DNA from: Manduca sexta
Taxonomy: Eukaryota; Arthropoda; Insecta; Lepidoptera; Sphingidae
Reading direction: 5' to 3'
DNA: 64,000 nucleotides
Assembly (NCBI RefSeq): GCF_014839805.1
Contig: NC_051118.1
Span: forward strand, 4,890,391 to 4,954,390
Part shown: piece after piece, positions 36,712-48,770 of the stretch
Layout of the letters: every line of letters starts with the position of its first letter
Numbering within the stretch: the first letter of the stretch is position 1
Made by a program: the position numbers and the translations under genes
The notes under the pieces: model-generated
The model's database searches: none
Seen by the model: the letters and a program-made list of their open reading frames with translations, nothing else
Told to the model about the DNA's origin: nothing

Positions 36712-37395
36712 TCATGATTGGTTATTACCATCGATCCGCAGTTAGGGGATTGAGTCGTTTGTTGAAAAGGGCCCCGCAGTAAGAACAAACATTAGGTTAA
36801 TTTATGCTATAAAATAAACGTAGATAAGATCTTTATTTTTATGAATGGCATCGCAAGCTTAACGTTATATATACAGAACAATCCACAACTATAATATCAT
36901 ATAGGTACACTAAAACAAAAATAGTCATTTTGCTTACACTACTAGTTTTACGCAGTCGCTCGTTCATATGGCCCTAGTGTTGTACATTATCAGTTAGCAT
37001 CTTAGCTATGCAATTGTTCACTATTGTGTAAACAACATTGTTTTATTTAAACAAAACGAGTTTTAAAAATAAACATTCTAACAATACCTAAATTACAGAC
37101 GTAAACATTTTTTATAACTTACTACATTTCTCTAATTGGGTATTTATTTACTATAATTAACGTATTTTAACATTTTGAATGCATGTGCTTTAGTTCGCAT
37201 GAAACATTTTTCTGTAGACTGTACATCTGTTGGGATTTTCTGGGACTGTGTTGGAACAAATAGTGTTTAATGCAAAGGATTCGAATGTATATAACAATTT
37301 TACCAAAATCACTTTAATTTAAGTGCATGCATGTGCCGTAACGAGTTCAGGGTTACAACTATCGTTTTCGCATTGTTATTTGAACATATATATCG

Positions 37396-37592
37396 AAATG
37401 AAACTTTTTCCTGATTTTATAACAGTTTTTTATAATATCAATTTCTCCCGCCGTTTCGAAGACTCCAGCCTTAATGGTCACGGGAGGGACTAAAGGAATT
37501 ACAGTCTTCGAAACGTGGAGAGAAAATTATAATGAAATACGCAATAAAATCCGCGAAATATTTCCATTTCTATGTCTACCATTCAACATAAG
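37396..37592. repeat. Foldback element, family A
   Basis: The arms (GATTTTATAACAGTTTTTTAT and its imperfect inverse near 37540) enclose CCCGCCGTTTCGAAGACTCC and ACAGTCTTCGAAACGTGGAG, themselves inverted. The centre reads ATGGTCACGGGAGGGAC. It matches 7838-8016 in layout. Confidence 0.7.
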
Positions 37593-38009
37593 AAATACAA
37601 TACCCTATATTTATAATGTCTAACGAAGTACTTATACTAAACACGGAGAACAATAAAAACATAATAATATTGTAACAAACGAAGTACGATATATTGTGTT
37701 GATGAAAAAAAAAGCAGCGATTACATTATTGGCAATTGTTTGTTAAAAAAAGAAAGTTATTACATACGGAGATTTTATTACATGTGAATTAGAATATGAC
37801 TCAGTGGAAAACTTCAACGAAGTAATGCAAAGAATTAAATCCATTTAATACTGCTGCCACTCCGATTATGTTGTTATACGAGCTAAACTAGATTTAAACA
37901 CATTCTGATCCAGACTATGTCGATATAAAACGTTCACTTGTTCAAGAACATGTATATTAAGATACACTGAATTCAAATCCAAGTTTTCTGTCTTAAATAT
38001 TAATTACTT

Positions 38010-38265
38010 TTATCTTGTGAGGCTACACAATATTTTTACCCCTTCACCATTTATCCCTGAAGGGGCAGGCAAAGGCACAACTAGTGCGCCCACTTTTCGC
38101 CATGTACATATTCCGTCCCTTGTAATAGGAAGCGAATTTATTGCCACAACAAGCACAAATTCCAGACTCCGGTCTGATACTGAGCAGAAAAATCCAACAT
38201 AGCTGATATTCCAGATCTGAGAATAACATATCACAACGACGCCCATGGGGCAGTCCATTTTTTCC
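38010..38265 (-). repeat. tRNA-derived SINE, family E, minus strand
   Basis: On the minus strand the words TTTTTCTGCTCAGTATCAGACC, GGAGTCTGGAATTTGTGC, and GTTGTGCCTTTGCCTGCCCC match the SINE at 61650-61885 (TTTTTCTACCTATTATCAGCCC, GAGTCTGAAACTTGTGC, TTGCGCTTTTGCCTACCC). The head is diverged. It makes a spurious 121-codon open frame. Confidence 0.6.
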
Positions 38266-40849
38266 ATGGTAGTTAAATTTAATAACTCAATTTCAGTATT
38301 AGCCCGACACACCAAACTTTCTAAGATTTCTAATGTAATAGCGAAAACAGTAACAAATACAATTACTGCTCTCAATATTGCGGTCTACAAAGCAAACGGG
38401 TAAACAAGGTAATTGTTTAACTAAGCTATTCAGAAGCGTAATTTGCCATAGAAAGGCCCTTTATCTAAATTTGGTGGGGGCTCGGCAGGGCAGTGCGAAC
38501 CTTTGGGCATTTGCTTAGTTTAATGTAGATATGGGCCTACAGGGGCCCCAAAGCTCGGGGACCCTGTATCAGTGGTAGCTACGTACCTGATGCTAATTTT
38601 AAACAAATATATAATTTTATTATGTCTGCTCTGTGATTTAAAAATTAAGGTTTTCGTAAGCTTATGGCCCTTTGCCTTTAACGAACCCTAAATACGTTAT
38701 AAAAATAACATTGTCTTTATTTATCCGTGCTATGAATAACACTTCATAATTTTTACTTTTCAACAATTTACATAGTACTTTATGTCTTGGTAAAGACAAT
38801 GGGCGGAGTTGCAAGCAAAAACTAGTCCGAAATATGTGTATATTAAAGCATTCTTCCAATCTGTTTTTATCAACACAATATTAACGTTTAATGTCAACGC
38901 GGTTCAAACGCGAAACCTTTGTTATGGTTATCATTATCTTGTTAGCTTCTGCCAAACGTTTGATAACGGAGATTGATAGCAATGCAACGGCTAGAAGCTG
39001 TAAAGCTATTTTATTTTCGTATTAATATAGGAAGAATACAAATTGACAGTTATTATCGTCCTATTCAGGCGTTTTGCGTCTCAAGGTTTTTCCATGTGGC
39101 AAATTAACATTTATTCATCTGTTGCATTTTTAAGCTGACATTTGAGCTCAAAATTCGAGTTGGCTTGTGGTGCGAGAAAAATAATACACCTGTTTCATTT
39201 ATTGGATTACCTATGACGTAAATATTATTGATTCAAAAATGTCTGCACATAATTTTACATAGCATTGTTATCACAAACGGATCTTTGAATCTCAATATAT
39301 TCAGTGTAACGCTACAGATGTAGGGCTATGTATGAGCTAAGATATAACATAATGCGAAGGGAATCGAATCAAGCGTGACCGGTCTACATTTACCACAATC
39401 CGTACCGCCCATTCTCTTATATAAGTCAATTACTCCAATGATAACTTTGTCCACAGTAAAATGTTGTATAACTGCCAATTTTGCTCTGTTCTAAATTGTC
39501 TATAGAAAACAATTCAAGACTGCAAATTTTAAGTAAAATATTGTTACCCTACCGCCCTTTGCTTAGCCATGAATATTTATATGACAACGCACTGAACCAA
39601 CTCATCGTGCCGTACGTTTACCCGTCTTGCTTTAATGCTCATTGCACCGATTACGTATTTGCGATAACACTTGAATGATTACGGACATTTGTACGGAGAT
39701 AAAACCAAAAGACGCAAGAACGCACGTCACTTAGCTTACAGTAACTTTAGGAAAAAATATTTACATCATGTAGTCTAGACTTTATATGTGTTAAATTAGT
39801 GAAATAGATTAGGAAGTTTTAAATTATTTTGTAGCATATTATGAAATAAATTAAACGAACAAAACTATTAAAAAATATTTTTTGTTATGACGGAATTTGG
39901 GGCTATGTATTGTGGTATAAAATATATTCAACTGGTAATAATGTTACAAAGGCCATTTCTACTGCAGAGATTGAGGCAAAAATAAATTAACATTTGATGA
40001 GGTTAAAGGCATTTCATGATTTAATTTAGTAATTGTATTAAAATATCATTTAGTCTACACTGGCTTTAATACTATTTATACAACTCACTCACATTGACAT
40101 CAAAACCACATATCAAGAGGAAAATAATGCCTTTGTTCAAACATAATAATACAAATAAACATCATTAAAAAGTGAGTAACATTGCTTTACCTATTTTTTC
40201 ATCAAGTCTTTTATAATTGCTGTTAAAAGTAAATAGTAAAGAAGATAGCCATTCAAACAATTCAGTGCAGATTATAAATTCATAGGCCAGAAAAAAGAAA
40301 TTTTCAAAATATAATCTGGTTAATTATCAACTTAGATCTATAATAATTTGGTACACATTTATTAATTTCATACCACTGCTTAAATATTTTTTATTTTTAG
40401 AATCATTGTCATGTACTAATGATGCTATTTATATTGCAAAAGGCATGCACTGGGCTATAGGGATAAAGTTTAGTTTCTGACAAATAATGTGGTCCCGCTA
40501 AGCTGTTACGCATATATAATATGTGTTATTACTTGAAAGTATGACGTTATACTTACATGCAAACAAGGTAATTGTTTAATTTGTAAATTCTTAATTAGCT
40601 ATTAGGTACATGTCAAAATTACCAATCTGTTGACCAATGAAATAAGTTACTATTTATAACAACGTAAATATTTTAGTTTTTGAATCAACCACATTATTTG
40701 TGTCCAATTCCTTCAATTTACAGTGTGCTATACAAATAACCCTTAAAGCTACTTTAACGAATTCACATACATTCAATACATTGAATAAACTCTAATTGTA
40801 TCCTGCAGTCACTGCTGCATCCTCTTTTTGAGGCGCAGCAATTCATATG

Positions 40850-42529
40850 TCACGATGCAGCATTCAGTATCGACTTCATGTCTTCCGGCAATATACAGTT
40901 CAAATCATCTAACCGCCGCGCTAACAATGTCCTTGTATTTCCCGCGACAGGAGGGTTACTTTTCAAAACCTCCCGTAATTTAAGCACCATATCGACAATT
41001 TCCACCTCTTTCTTTCCAATTGACCACTTCTTCAAATCACTTTCGGCTAACGCTTCTAACTGTAATGCGTGTAACTTGTTTGTCAAACTGCTATGTCTTT
41101 CATGGAACCATGCACTGAAGTTGGGTGTTCTGAAGAAATTTCTGTACAGACCTATCCAGTCGCCTTTAATTCCTGTCGTTAATTGCGGGCCTGACTGTTG
41201 CAGTGTAGCAAAAAAATCTTCTGGGTTGAAAGGGTTTGGTACTGGAGGAGCTCTGAATGGGGATATGTTCTTTTGTAACGGCATTAGTGAAGCCATATAC
41301 CGTTCCAAAGGAATCATGAAGCTCTGAGTTAATTCAAGCAAATGTCTCTTCACCATTGCTGTTTGCACTTCTGATGGACGGTCTGTTCGTATACCATTAT
41401 GCAGTTTCTTTATTATAGCCTTATCTTTTTCAAGGAACGGTTTATATTGGGTGTATACCCCTGGAGCAGTGTCCAATAATTTTATATTCCCAACTTTCCT
41501 TAACTTCGTTTTTATTGATGTGGCATCACCAAGTTTAATGGTGTGAGGCCAATGTTGCAATGTTTTTGTGAAGAATGGATTGGTCACACCCAATATTACA
41601 CAAGGTGGGTTATACTGCTTTCTAGTAAATTCTTTGAATTCACTGTCATGTATTGTGAAATATGGCCTGTATTCCGCAGAGTATGACAATGGTTGGATCA
41701 AGTATGTGAGGGCTTGTACCAGCGCAGAACATTCTGTGGGTGAACTGGCCATAACTACAATAGGCTCAGCTGTCAATACAAGTTCCCACAATAGATGTAA
41801 ATGAGATATAACACTGGACAAAGCATCAAACACATTCACATCCTGTATAGAGACCAAAACATGAGGTATGTTAGGTGAATGCACTTGCTTGGCAATGTCT
41901 GACCTTGTTATTTTGCCAGTTTGCTGGTTTGGAATGTACGATTGAAACACAGTACCAAGGACGGGCAGTAACACATTCTGGCCAGCGTCTAACAAAGGCC
42001 ATCTGTTAATATCATGGCAGGCAGCCTCCAAACTACTTTCTCCATCCTCAAAATGCTTAGGAGCAAGTAACTGTATCACTTTGTAAAACAAATTGATGAA
42101 TGGTAACCTGGTTAGCAAGATTATGCTCTTCTGGAAGTAGCCTCGGGGCAGCGAAGCGTCCTTGACCTGTCGGAAATAAACGAAGCCCCAATAGTGCGTT
42201 GAATCAGCGCGTAATGTCGGCACGCTTTCTTCGTTGTAAGCTAACTGGCGTGACGTCAGCGGCATGCGAGATCGAAGCCGGACGTGGAACTGTGTGTCAC
42301 CCATACATCCCGAATTAGAATCAGGGAACGCCAAATAACATATATTGCATTTTTCTTGATCTGTTAACATCACGCCAGGCGGGTAGACGCTCTCCATAGC
42401 CTGGCCCAGCTCTAGGTCGAAAGTAACAACACACACACAATGCAACCAGTCCGAAAACCTGCTCCAAACCGCTTGAAACTCGCGATCTTCTTCGATAACT
42501 TCTCCACAATTTTGCAACCCACAAGCCAT
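40850..42529 (-). CDS. DENND6: DENN domain-containing protein 6 (Rab GEF), single exon
   Basis: DENND6 proteins act as guanine-nucleotide exchange factors for Rab14 (mammalian work) on endosomal membranes, controlling recycling. The whole protein, 559 residues, is one uninterrupted frame. The upstream DENN module is near residues 26-135 (FSDWLHCVCVVTFDLELGQ; NICYLAFPDSNSGCMGDTQF). The central DENN region follows (PHVLVSIQDVNVFDALSSVI; LHLLWELVLTAEPIVVMA), then the downstream module (KGDWIGLYRNFFRTPNFSAW; LPEDMKSILNAAS at the end). Both ends match the family, so it is complete and only slightly shorter than human DENND6A. Vertebrate orthologues have many introns; the lack of any here is notable. 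No poly-A run or target duplication next to the gene marks a recent retrocopy. Transcription probably starts in the CpG-richer stretch 42530-42720. Confidence 0.95.
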   Translation of the reverse strand: MACGLQNCGEVIEEDREFQAVWSRFSDWLHCVCVVTFDLELGQAMESVYPPGVMLTDQEKCNICYLAFPDSNSGCMGDTQFHVRLRSRMPLTSRQLAYNEESVPTLRADSTHYWGFVYFRQVKDASLPRGYFQKSIILLTRLPFINLFYKVIQLLAPKHFEDGESSLEAACHDINRWPLLDAGQNVLLPVLGTVFQSYIPNQQTGKITRSDIAKQVHSPNIPHVLVSIQDVNVFDALSSVISHLHLLWELVLTAEPIVVMASSPTECSALVQALTYLIQPLSYSAEYRPYFTIHDSEFKEFTRKQYNPPCVILGVTNPFFTKTLQHWPHTIKLGDATSIKTKLRKVGNIKLLDTAPGVYTQYKPFLEKDKAIIKKLHNGIRTDRPSEVQTAMVKRHLLELTQSFMIPLERYMASLMPLQKNISPFRAPPVPNPFNPEDFFATLQQSGPQLTTGIKGDWIGLYRNFFRTPNFSAWFHERHSSLTNKLHALQLEALAESDLKKWSIGKKEVEIVDMVLKLREVLKSNPPVAGNTRTLLARRLDDLNCILPEDMKSILNAAS

Positions 42530-42730
42530 GTTTGGTATTTATTTAGAACGCACTAGTATCGACACATTTTTATAATAGCTTTTTAATTCAGAACACGCTA
42601 TCATTGTTTACAACAAAAAAACACGCTCCAACACATTTTATTGTCTTTATAAATGATAAAAACATCAGAGCTCACGCGAGACGTCCTCGCAACAGCTGTT
42701 TCGCACAACATGGCTGCGCGCGCCAAAATA
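42530..42730 (-). promoter_or_regulatory. DENND6 upstream region
   Basis: This CpG-richer stretch lies just above the DENND6 start. It contains GCTGCGCGCGCCAAAA (about 42713-42728), which includes an E2F-like TTTTGGCGCG word on the minus strand. No TATA box is seen near the gene. Promoter assignment is by position. Confidence 0.35.
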
Positions 42731-43387
42731 AAACTTGCTCAATTCAATATAAGTTTTAACATGAATTATACCGATAAAAGCGTCGCATTTTGGATCTGCA
42801 CTTACCCGAAATCCATTTTTGTTGAATATTATAGTCTTTAATTAATTGTTTAACTTAGATTATTTAAAAAAAGATTTAAAAAGGAATACGAATCAACACA
42901 ATACACTGGCTCGACAATAACGTTCCATTTTACACAGAATTTATTTATATTACAGTATTAGTAGTAAATATTTAACATTGTGTGACATTTCATTACATAA
43001 AATTATCTTAACACATACTGATTATGTCTCTTTTTATTAAGATTAAACCTTAATTAAAAGCTAAATTTTGAAAAATCCCTTCTGATCATCCACCCATGTA
43101 GTAATGGTAACACTTGCGAAAAGTATTTTTTTTTTCTAAAATCGTAGACTCCTAAGCTCTAAAGTAAAGACCTGTCGGTTTAATATCGACAAAGTAAGCA
43201 ACTTGGTTACCTTAAGTACGACCTCAAAAATACCTACATACATAGCCTCACGCCTTTTTCCATTTTCATGAGTAGGCAGGGATGTAACGCACCAATATTT
43301 CGTCGGCGATTTAAGGTCCTATGCAATAAGATAATGGTTTTTTATTACAGGCAATGCGAGAAAATAACTGATAAAATTAAATTATAA

Positions 43388-43505
43388 TTATGCTCCTATA
43401 GGTCGGCTTGTTCCTCCTCCGGGCCGCTTCCAATAGGTCGGTCTGGAAATCTTTGGGAGAGACATGTTCAACAGTGAACATCGTGCGACTGATGATGATG
43501 ATGCT
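43388..43505 (+). repeat. RTE-type LINE 3' end
   Basis: The words GTCGGTCTGGAAATCTTTGGG, ACATGTTCAACAGTGAACATCG and a GATGATGATGATG end are the typical 3' terminus of a common lepidopteran RTE-like LINE, which ends in short GAT repeats. It is strongly 5'-truncated. Confidence 0.6.
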
Positions 43506-43914
43506 CCTATGGTAGTCCATTTTTACGATCGATCCGGAGATATCGATCAAGATCACTAAAAAAATATATTTCTCGACATCCACGAGGTCACGTGCATTGG
43601 TCTATGAACGTTAATAAGTAATGATTAAAGTGAAATATCTATTTAAATAAGAAAACACTCGTGCTATTGGCATTATGTTTATTAATGTAAACGAAATACA
43701 GGCTCAAACAAGGGCAGCCAATATGACGGCCCGCATCAATTTTACAGCTATATTACATTAATCAATACTCAAATCACATTTTATATATTAACTAAATACA
43801 CCAAAACTGGATTCTATTTGAACTATAATAAAAAAATCTACATCAGCCATTCAAAATTCCTCGGACATTTTATGTCATTTGGCGCCTTTTTTCTAGAATT
43901 CATTACTATTTAAC

Positions 43915-44215
43915 TAAATGTAAAGAATTGAAGCCACTTTTGACACAGGGTATACAATATGGGAGATGCAGTTCACTACCATCAAACTTGCAGGTAGATT
44001 TATTAAATCCCTCCTAGCCGAATTTTGGCCACGACGGCTAATCGTAATGGAGATAAGCCAGGTAAATGAGACATTATAGTGCATAAGTATGTGTGCAATA
44101 CACAGGTGCACTCTCTGTTCATTCACTCTCATAATACGGAGAGACGGCGATCCGACATCACCGGAGATCAGACGCAGGACCAACGGCTTTACGTGCGTAC
44201 GTACATTCACTATTT
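43915..44215 (-). repeat. Unclassified lepidopteran dispersed repeat
   Basis: The stretch is GC-richer than its surroundings, with ACTCTCATAATACGGAGAGACGG, GCGATCCGACATCACCGG and GCGCAGGACCAACGGC-like words (here CGCAGGACCAACGGC). These resemble widespread lepidopteran retroelement debris as I remember it. The 98-codon minus-strand frame in it has no domain. Class is uncertain. Confidence 0.4.
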
Positions 44216-44626
44216 AGATACAGAATGCCATAATTGACATAAAATGTCCAGGAAAACTCATTGTTCAATATTCAACCATACTCATAATTATAAACTTTAT
44301 TCATTGTAAATACAATATAATTTATTGGTGTACAAAAATTTTAAATCAAAACCACACGATCTACTGAAGAAACGTTTTATTTACACTCAATTTCGCCAAA
44401 CTTTGCCCAATTTTACGCGCATGTTGGTCCAATTAAGATCATAAATGAGTAAAGTTGTCATTTTTAGCGTCGGCAGAACTCAATTCTGTAATATTCGAAA
44501 CTATAAAAATCATAATACATTCATATTTAAAAACCTACGTATATTATTTTTTTTATGTAACCACAGATATACTTGTTAATGAGATTTTATCGAGTTTCGC
44601 AACCTTATCTTTTTTATAATCGCGGA

Positions 44627-44691
44627 CTAATCCAGCGCGTGTTTCAAGTTATCCGAATCATCAGCAGGCGCCGGTACTGAGCTTAACATTT
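44627..44691 (-). other. Possible terminal coding exon, unknown gene
   Basis: On the minus strand an acceptor, TTTAATTTTAG, is followed by two bases and 20 codons (MLSSVPAPADD..., ending NLKHALD) and a TAG at 44629-44627. Candidate polyadenylation signals follow (AATAAA on the minus strand at 44381-44376). It needs one base from an upstream exon, which is exactly the phase left by the candidate exon 48611-48677. The GC content is well above its flanks. The residues match no protein I know. Confidence 0.3.
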
Positions 44692-44931
44692 CTAAAATTA
44701 AATGTTTAAATTGCAATTGTACGCCATTTACACCTTTTCTTGACTTTTTGGGTATATAAGAAGTGATCCTTGTAAATACATATCTTTAACGTCTAATTTA
44801 AATACTTGCGAAGTACAGACGAATAGTAACGAATAAAAGTTTGTAAACAACTTATTCAGGTGCATTCGTTACTCATAATTCATGCATTCGTGCGCAAATT
44901 ATCCGCTAAGGTATTCGCCAATGGTCCAACG

Positions 44932-45097
44932 GCCGTTTTCAACAAACGATCCCAATCTTAATCTTAGATCCGATCGCACGAATTAGCCAATCAAAATAAG
45001 TTATTTGTGAAGATTTCAAAAAAAGCTTTGTTCTGATTGGTCCATTTTCGCGATGGCTCAGAAAAAGCGATTGGGATCGTTTGATAAAAACGGCGGT
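44932..45097. repeat. TIR-type MITE, family B
   Basis: This is the clearest member: GCCGTTTTCAACAAACGATC at the left and GATCGTTTGATAAAAACGGC at the right are near-perfect inverted repeats of about 20 bp. Inside are CCAATCAAAATAAG and its partner CTGATTGGTCCATTTTCGCG. Confidence 0.8.
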
Positions 45098-45541
45098 AAA
45101 TTTGGCATCAGGGTTGATCGTCATATAAGTTATCCATCGAATTAATTATAACACAACTGAAACAGAAGTCCAATTATACTATGCCGATACAACTACACTT
45201 CTTAATTTGGTTGTGTTATATTCTCATTTTATCCAATCTTTAAATCACTATTGACTGAATGAATGCTTTTTCAATAAAGCTCATTAGGTCATGCGATGGT
45301 CCTTAAATTCACAAGTCTCAGAATATAGACTCTTGTACTATATTCCGTATACCTGAAGCATTCGAACCGTCTTAACTATCAACTGAGAGAAAATTGAAAC
45401 TCATTACCAATGATTACGAACATGATGTGAGCTGATGAATGGCAAAAATCGTTAATTTATAACCGCTTGGAGATGGGCGCACGGAATTGTCTTGAGGCCT
45501 TATTTAGAAGTTGTAATAGTGAATAAATATTTTGATATACC

Positions 45542-45710
45542 ACCGTAACAAAACGACCCTATCGCTTTTCCAATCCGCAAAAATTTACCAATCAGAACTT
45601 AGTATCTCAGAACTTAGTATATTTTGACATGCTTGCAAATGATTATTTTGGTTTATTCGCGAGATCGGACCGAAGATTGAGATTGGGATCGTTTATTGAA
45701 AACAGTTGTA
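45542..45710. repeat. TIR-type MITE, family B
   Basis: It starts ACCGTAACAAAACGACCC and ends GGGATCGTTTATTGAAAACAG. It contains TTTGACATGC and CGCGAGATCGGACCGAAGATTG, and an internal AGAACTTAGTATCTC duplication. It lies only 445 bp from another copy, in the same orientation class. Confidence 0.75.
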
Positions 45711-46299
45711 AAACTTACAACTGGCAAGTTTAAAAAAATAGAAGTAAACATCTACTCACTTATCAATCACTGTATTTGATGTAGTGGATGGAGTATCGTG
45801 ACAAATTTTGTTATAGTTTGACAACGTGACATCCAGTTTACCATACGTAGCTCACGTTTTTGTTAGCCAATAGGGTAGATTTCGCTGGCTCACTATTACA
45901 AGGTTCTATTTTATAATTTTTGCACAAATTAAGACATATATGTAAGACATAATTCTATGTCTTTTTCAGTAAAAAACTATAATCCCGAAAGATAAGTAAC
46001 GAGGGAATTTTTATCAACTTGAAAATTATAAATCAATTTTTTCCAACGTAAATAAAAATGAAAATAGGACCTTGTAATAAGAGCCAGGTATTTATCACGC
46101 CCTGAACAAATTATATTTAAAAAATGAGCCGATATTTAATTAAATTCCTGGTAAGATGTTTATACATACTTCCTCAATATGATTTAATTGGAGAAGGTCA
46201 ATGGCCCATCATTACCAAAATTAACATAGTGTATAGCATCATAAGACATTTAAAATAAGTACCAGAGCTAATAAAATATGCTCATTTTAATAGGGTAGT

Positions 46300-46640
46300 T
46301 TCCTATGTTTCATTTTGTACATTATATGTAACAGAAAAGAATACGAAAAGACTGTAAAATCAGCATCAAAATTGGTTAAAAAGTAATGGTTGTTCATATT
46401 TGAACTATTGTTGTGAGCAAAAGTGAGAGTGTGGTGGGGATATCGCGCCATCTCTTTCTCATGTACACAGAGTTATGGCAGGTGATATTGTGACATCACA
46501 GGTTGCTATTACTGTTATTTGACAGCTATCCCGTCCACCAAATTTTAAAGTTGTATTTATTATTCTGTGGATTTTGAATATTCTTCTTCTGATATCTGAT
46601 CTTCTGGTCTCATATTTTGTGATAAATGTGAAAAAAAAAT
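46300..46640 (+). repeat. Dispersed repeat shared with 55085-55380
   Basis: Shared words are AGTGTGGTGGGGATATCGC versus GCGATGTGGGGATATCGC, CATCTCTTTCT, GATGACGTCACATG-like (here GTGACATCACAGG) and CCGTCCACCAAATT versus CTTCCACCGAAATT. The partner copy is inside a Helitron, so this may be an internal Helitron piece that has lost its ends. Confidence 0.5.
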
Positions 46641-48199
46641 ATAGTCAACTACCGTATTTTCATTGGCCTTGCTTGTTGCAATGACAATATGAGCTAGATT
46701 AGTCTAAATCTGATAAAATCGTGATCCGATAGATCTCAATTTAATTTCCGGGTATACAATAACGTTAAACTAAGGTCATAGAACATGCAGCCTAATCAAA
46801 ATAATATTTGTTTTAAATGTTTTAGAAATTAAAATATTATCCATACACCATAAATAGCTTCCATAAAAAAATAAATCTATGTTTATCAATGCAGAAATAA
46901 AAAAATAATTTTCTAAACGACAATATAAAGCCAACGGCCAGTGAACAATTCAAAATTTAAATATGAATATTATGTGGTAAAATTTATATTTTATTTAGAG
47001 AAAGATTTTGTCTCATATCTAATTAAATATTTTATAATTCTAATGAAAATAAAACCGTGATTTTAACACGCACCAATTTTTGAGACGCGAACGTTCTAAA
47101 CTCGACGTTAATAAATAGACATAGGAAATATTATTCTTTAATCAAATCTCGAAAAAGTTTCAGTAATTGGATAACTTTTTTTATTTTAACGCTGGCCATT
47201 TCTGGAAATTAAAAAATAAGTAAATACAAGCACGAATCAGCAGCCAGAACGCTCACGCCACAAATATAAAAAAAAAAACACATACTCATCTAAACATTTA
47301 TATGAACAATTGAGTACACCAACACAGTTTAATGTGTGAAAGCTAAAACATCGTGTTACAGTGCCACAGTTTAAGTATAAAATATATTTTAAAGTACTGG
47401 AATAAGTATAAATAGGATTTTACAAAATAAAAATTAAATATCTAATTGCACAGACCGTGGTATTAGAGGCAGGTTCAGTTATATGAGTCTTGGTAATTAA
47501 GAAAACGCTTTGAAATTTCAATTATATTACAAAATTCGGATCAGAAATATTCGTACTAACAAAGAACTTATTTATAGATTCTAATGTACCTGAGAGGTAT
47601 ATTTGAGATCTAGATACTACATACAATTGAGCCTCAAGACAGAGATTGAAATAAAGGAATGTGTTTTATCAAGCTAGCCTTATAACTTGACCGATGACTG
47701 CCGTTTCGGGGCTTGTGGTTATTATTATGTATTCATCAAGTTATTCATTAAGTTGAAGGCTAGTAGAATGTAGAAAAAATATTTTAAAAGTTACAAAGCT
47801 GCCAAATTATGATTTAAAAAAGAAATAGAAAAATCATGAGCTATTCAAGATTTACTTCTAAACAAAAAACACTACTATAAGTATAAGTATACATCTATAA
47901 TTGAAATTAAAAAACTATAAATTTAAAGAATAGGGCAGGAATCAGTTCTGGACGTAAAATCATACATTAATTTGAAAAAATTAATACAATCTAGTACATA
48001 AGCTTTTGACATAATAATTTAAATTTTTACACCTCTCAGGTACAAAATCATTTCTATTTCTAAATATGGCTTGAATACTTATTTTTGAAAATTAAAATTA
48101 TTTTATTGACAATTAATGTAGATTTCAAATAACAATATCATTATTGTCACATAATCATTCGAAATTATTAAAATACTACACAAAAAATAAAACAAATCC
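46641..48199. other. AT-rich stretch, no gene seen
   Basis: The sequence is very AT-rich, with many stops in all frames. A 12-bp inverted pair (GTACCTGAGAGG near 47586 and CCTCTCAGGTAC near 48032) is the only structure noted, and is probably chance. Confidence 0.5.
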
Positions 48200-48240
48200 T
48201 TTATTAAATTACTAAAAATACAAGCCTTCATAAAAAGCTT

Positions 48241-48668
48241 CTAAGTGTCTGTACACACTACGCGTATTGCAGCGCCTTGGATCACCGCGCGGTTACCTAT
48301 TGCGATCTTTATGACAGACGGATCCGCTGTGAAACAAAGAGTTAGCGGGTTCGACAAATGTGCCATCCGGAAACAATTGTATCGGGTTTAAAAGTTTCAA
48401 GTACTGAGATAGAACTCTTTCGTAGTTCCTATTACTAACAACGTAAGGTTAGTGTCGTAGTGTGGGTCAAACCTACTGTTAGACATAATATTTATTACAA
48501 ACACTCTGATTAATCGACGTGGCCTATGCTCAGCATTGAAACCGTATATAATACTGACCCGATATTAATACATGATGCCACATGACCGCCTAGTGTGTAC
48601 AAACCCTTACTGGTATACATATTAGGATCAACATCAGATCCTTCCCCTGTTATCGTCTCAAAATCCAT
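48241..48668 (-). CDS. Candidate 47-residue microprotein, two coding exons
   Basis: On the minus strand an exon at 48611-48677 opens after acceptor TATATTTTAG, has an in-frame TAA nine bases before its ATG (48668-48666), encodes MDFETITGEGSDVDPNMYT and ends at donor A|GTAAGG. A second exon, 48241-48326, follows acceptor TTTCACAG. It joins in the matching phase and adds TDPSVIKIAIGNRAV..., ending RVVCTDT and TAG. AATAAA lies at 48205-48200, 36 nt past the stop. A CpG-rich possible first exon with a GTAAGT donor is at 49152. The product would have an acidic head and a more hydrophobic, basic tail. I do not recognise it. It could also be two chance frames, or part of a longer gene with exons not seen. 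Confidence 0.4.
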
Positions 48669-48770
48669 ATTTAATTACTAAAATATAGGCGAAAATAATT
48701 AAATCCTATAAGTATTCCACCATCACTTATATTTGAAAACTCAGTCAGTTCGGTACGAGAGGTCCATTCG

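Larger units (their letters stand above)
30117..40849. other. 10.7 kb intergenic region TIMM23 to DENND6
   Basis: No conserved protein gene is visible. It is strongly AT-rich. Recognisable contents are an NRF1-like site at 30529-30540, an old duplication at 31.4-32.5 kb, possible minus-strand exons at 33207-33318 and 34966-35170, a short perfect hairpin at 34038-34062, a family-B MITE (36562-36711), a family-A foldback element (37396-37592) and a minus-strand SINE (about 38010-38265). The 121-codon frame at 38010-38375 is mostly that SINE. The rest holds nothing I can identify. Confidence 0.55.

Noticed and set aside
38010..38375. 121-codon minus-strand open frame with a signal-peptide-like start
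   Set aside because: Most of it is a SINE read in one direction: the words match the SINE at 61650-61885. No homologue or splice context.
43377..43583. 68-codon minus-strand frame
   Set aside because: It is the complement of an RTE-like LINE 3' end with GAT repeats.
47586..48043. 12-bp inverted pair GTACCTGAGAGG / CCTCTCAGGTAC
   Set aside because: The arms are 435 bp apart with no other similarity, so it does not define an element.
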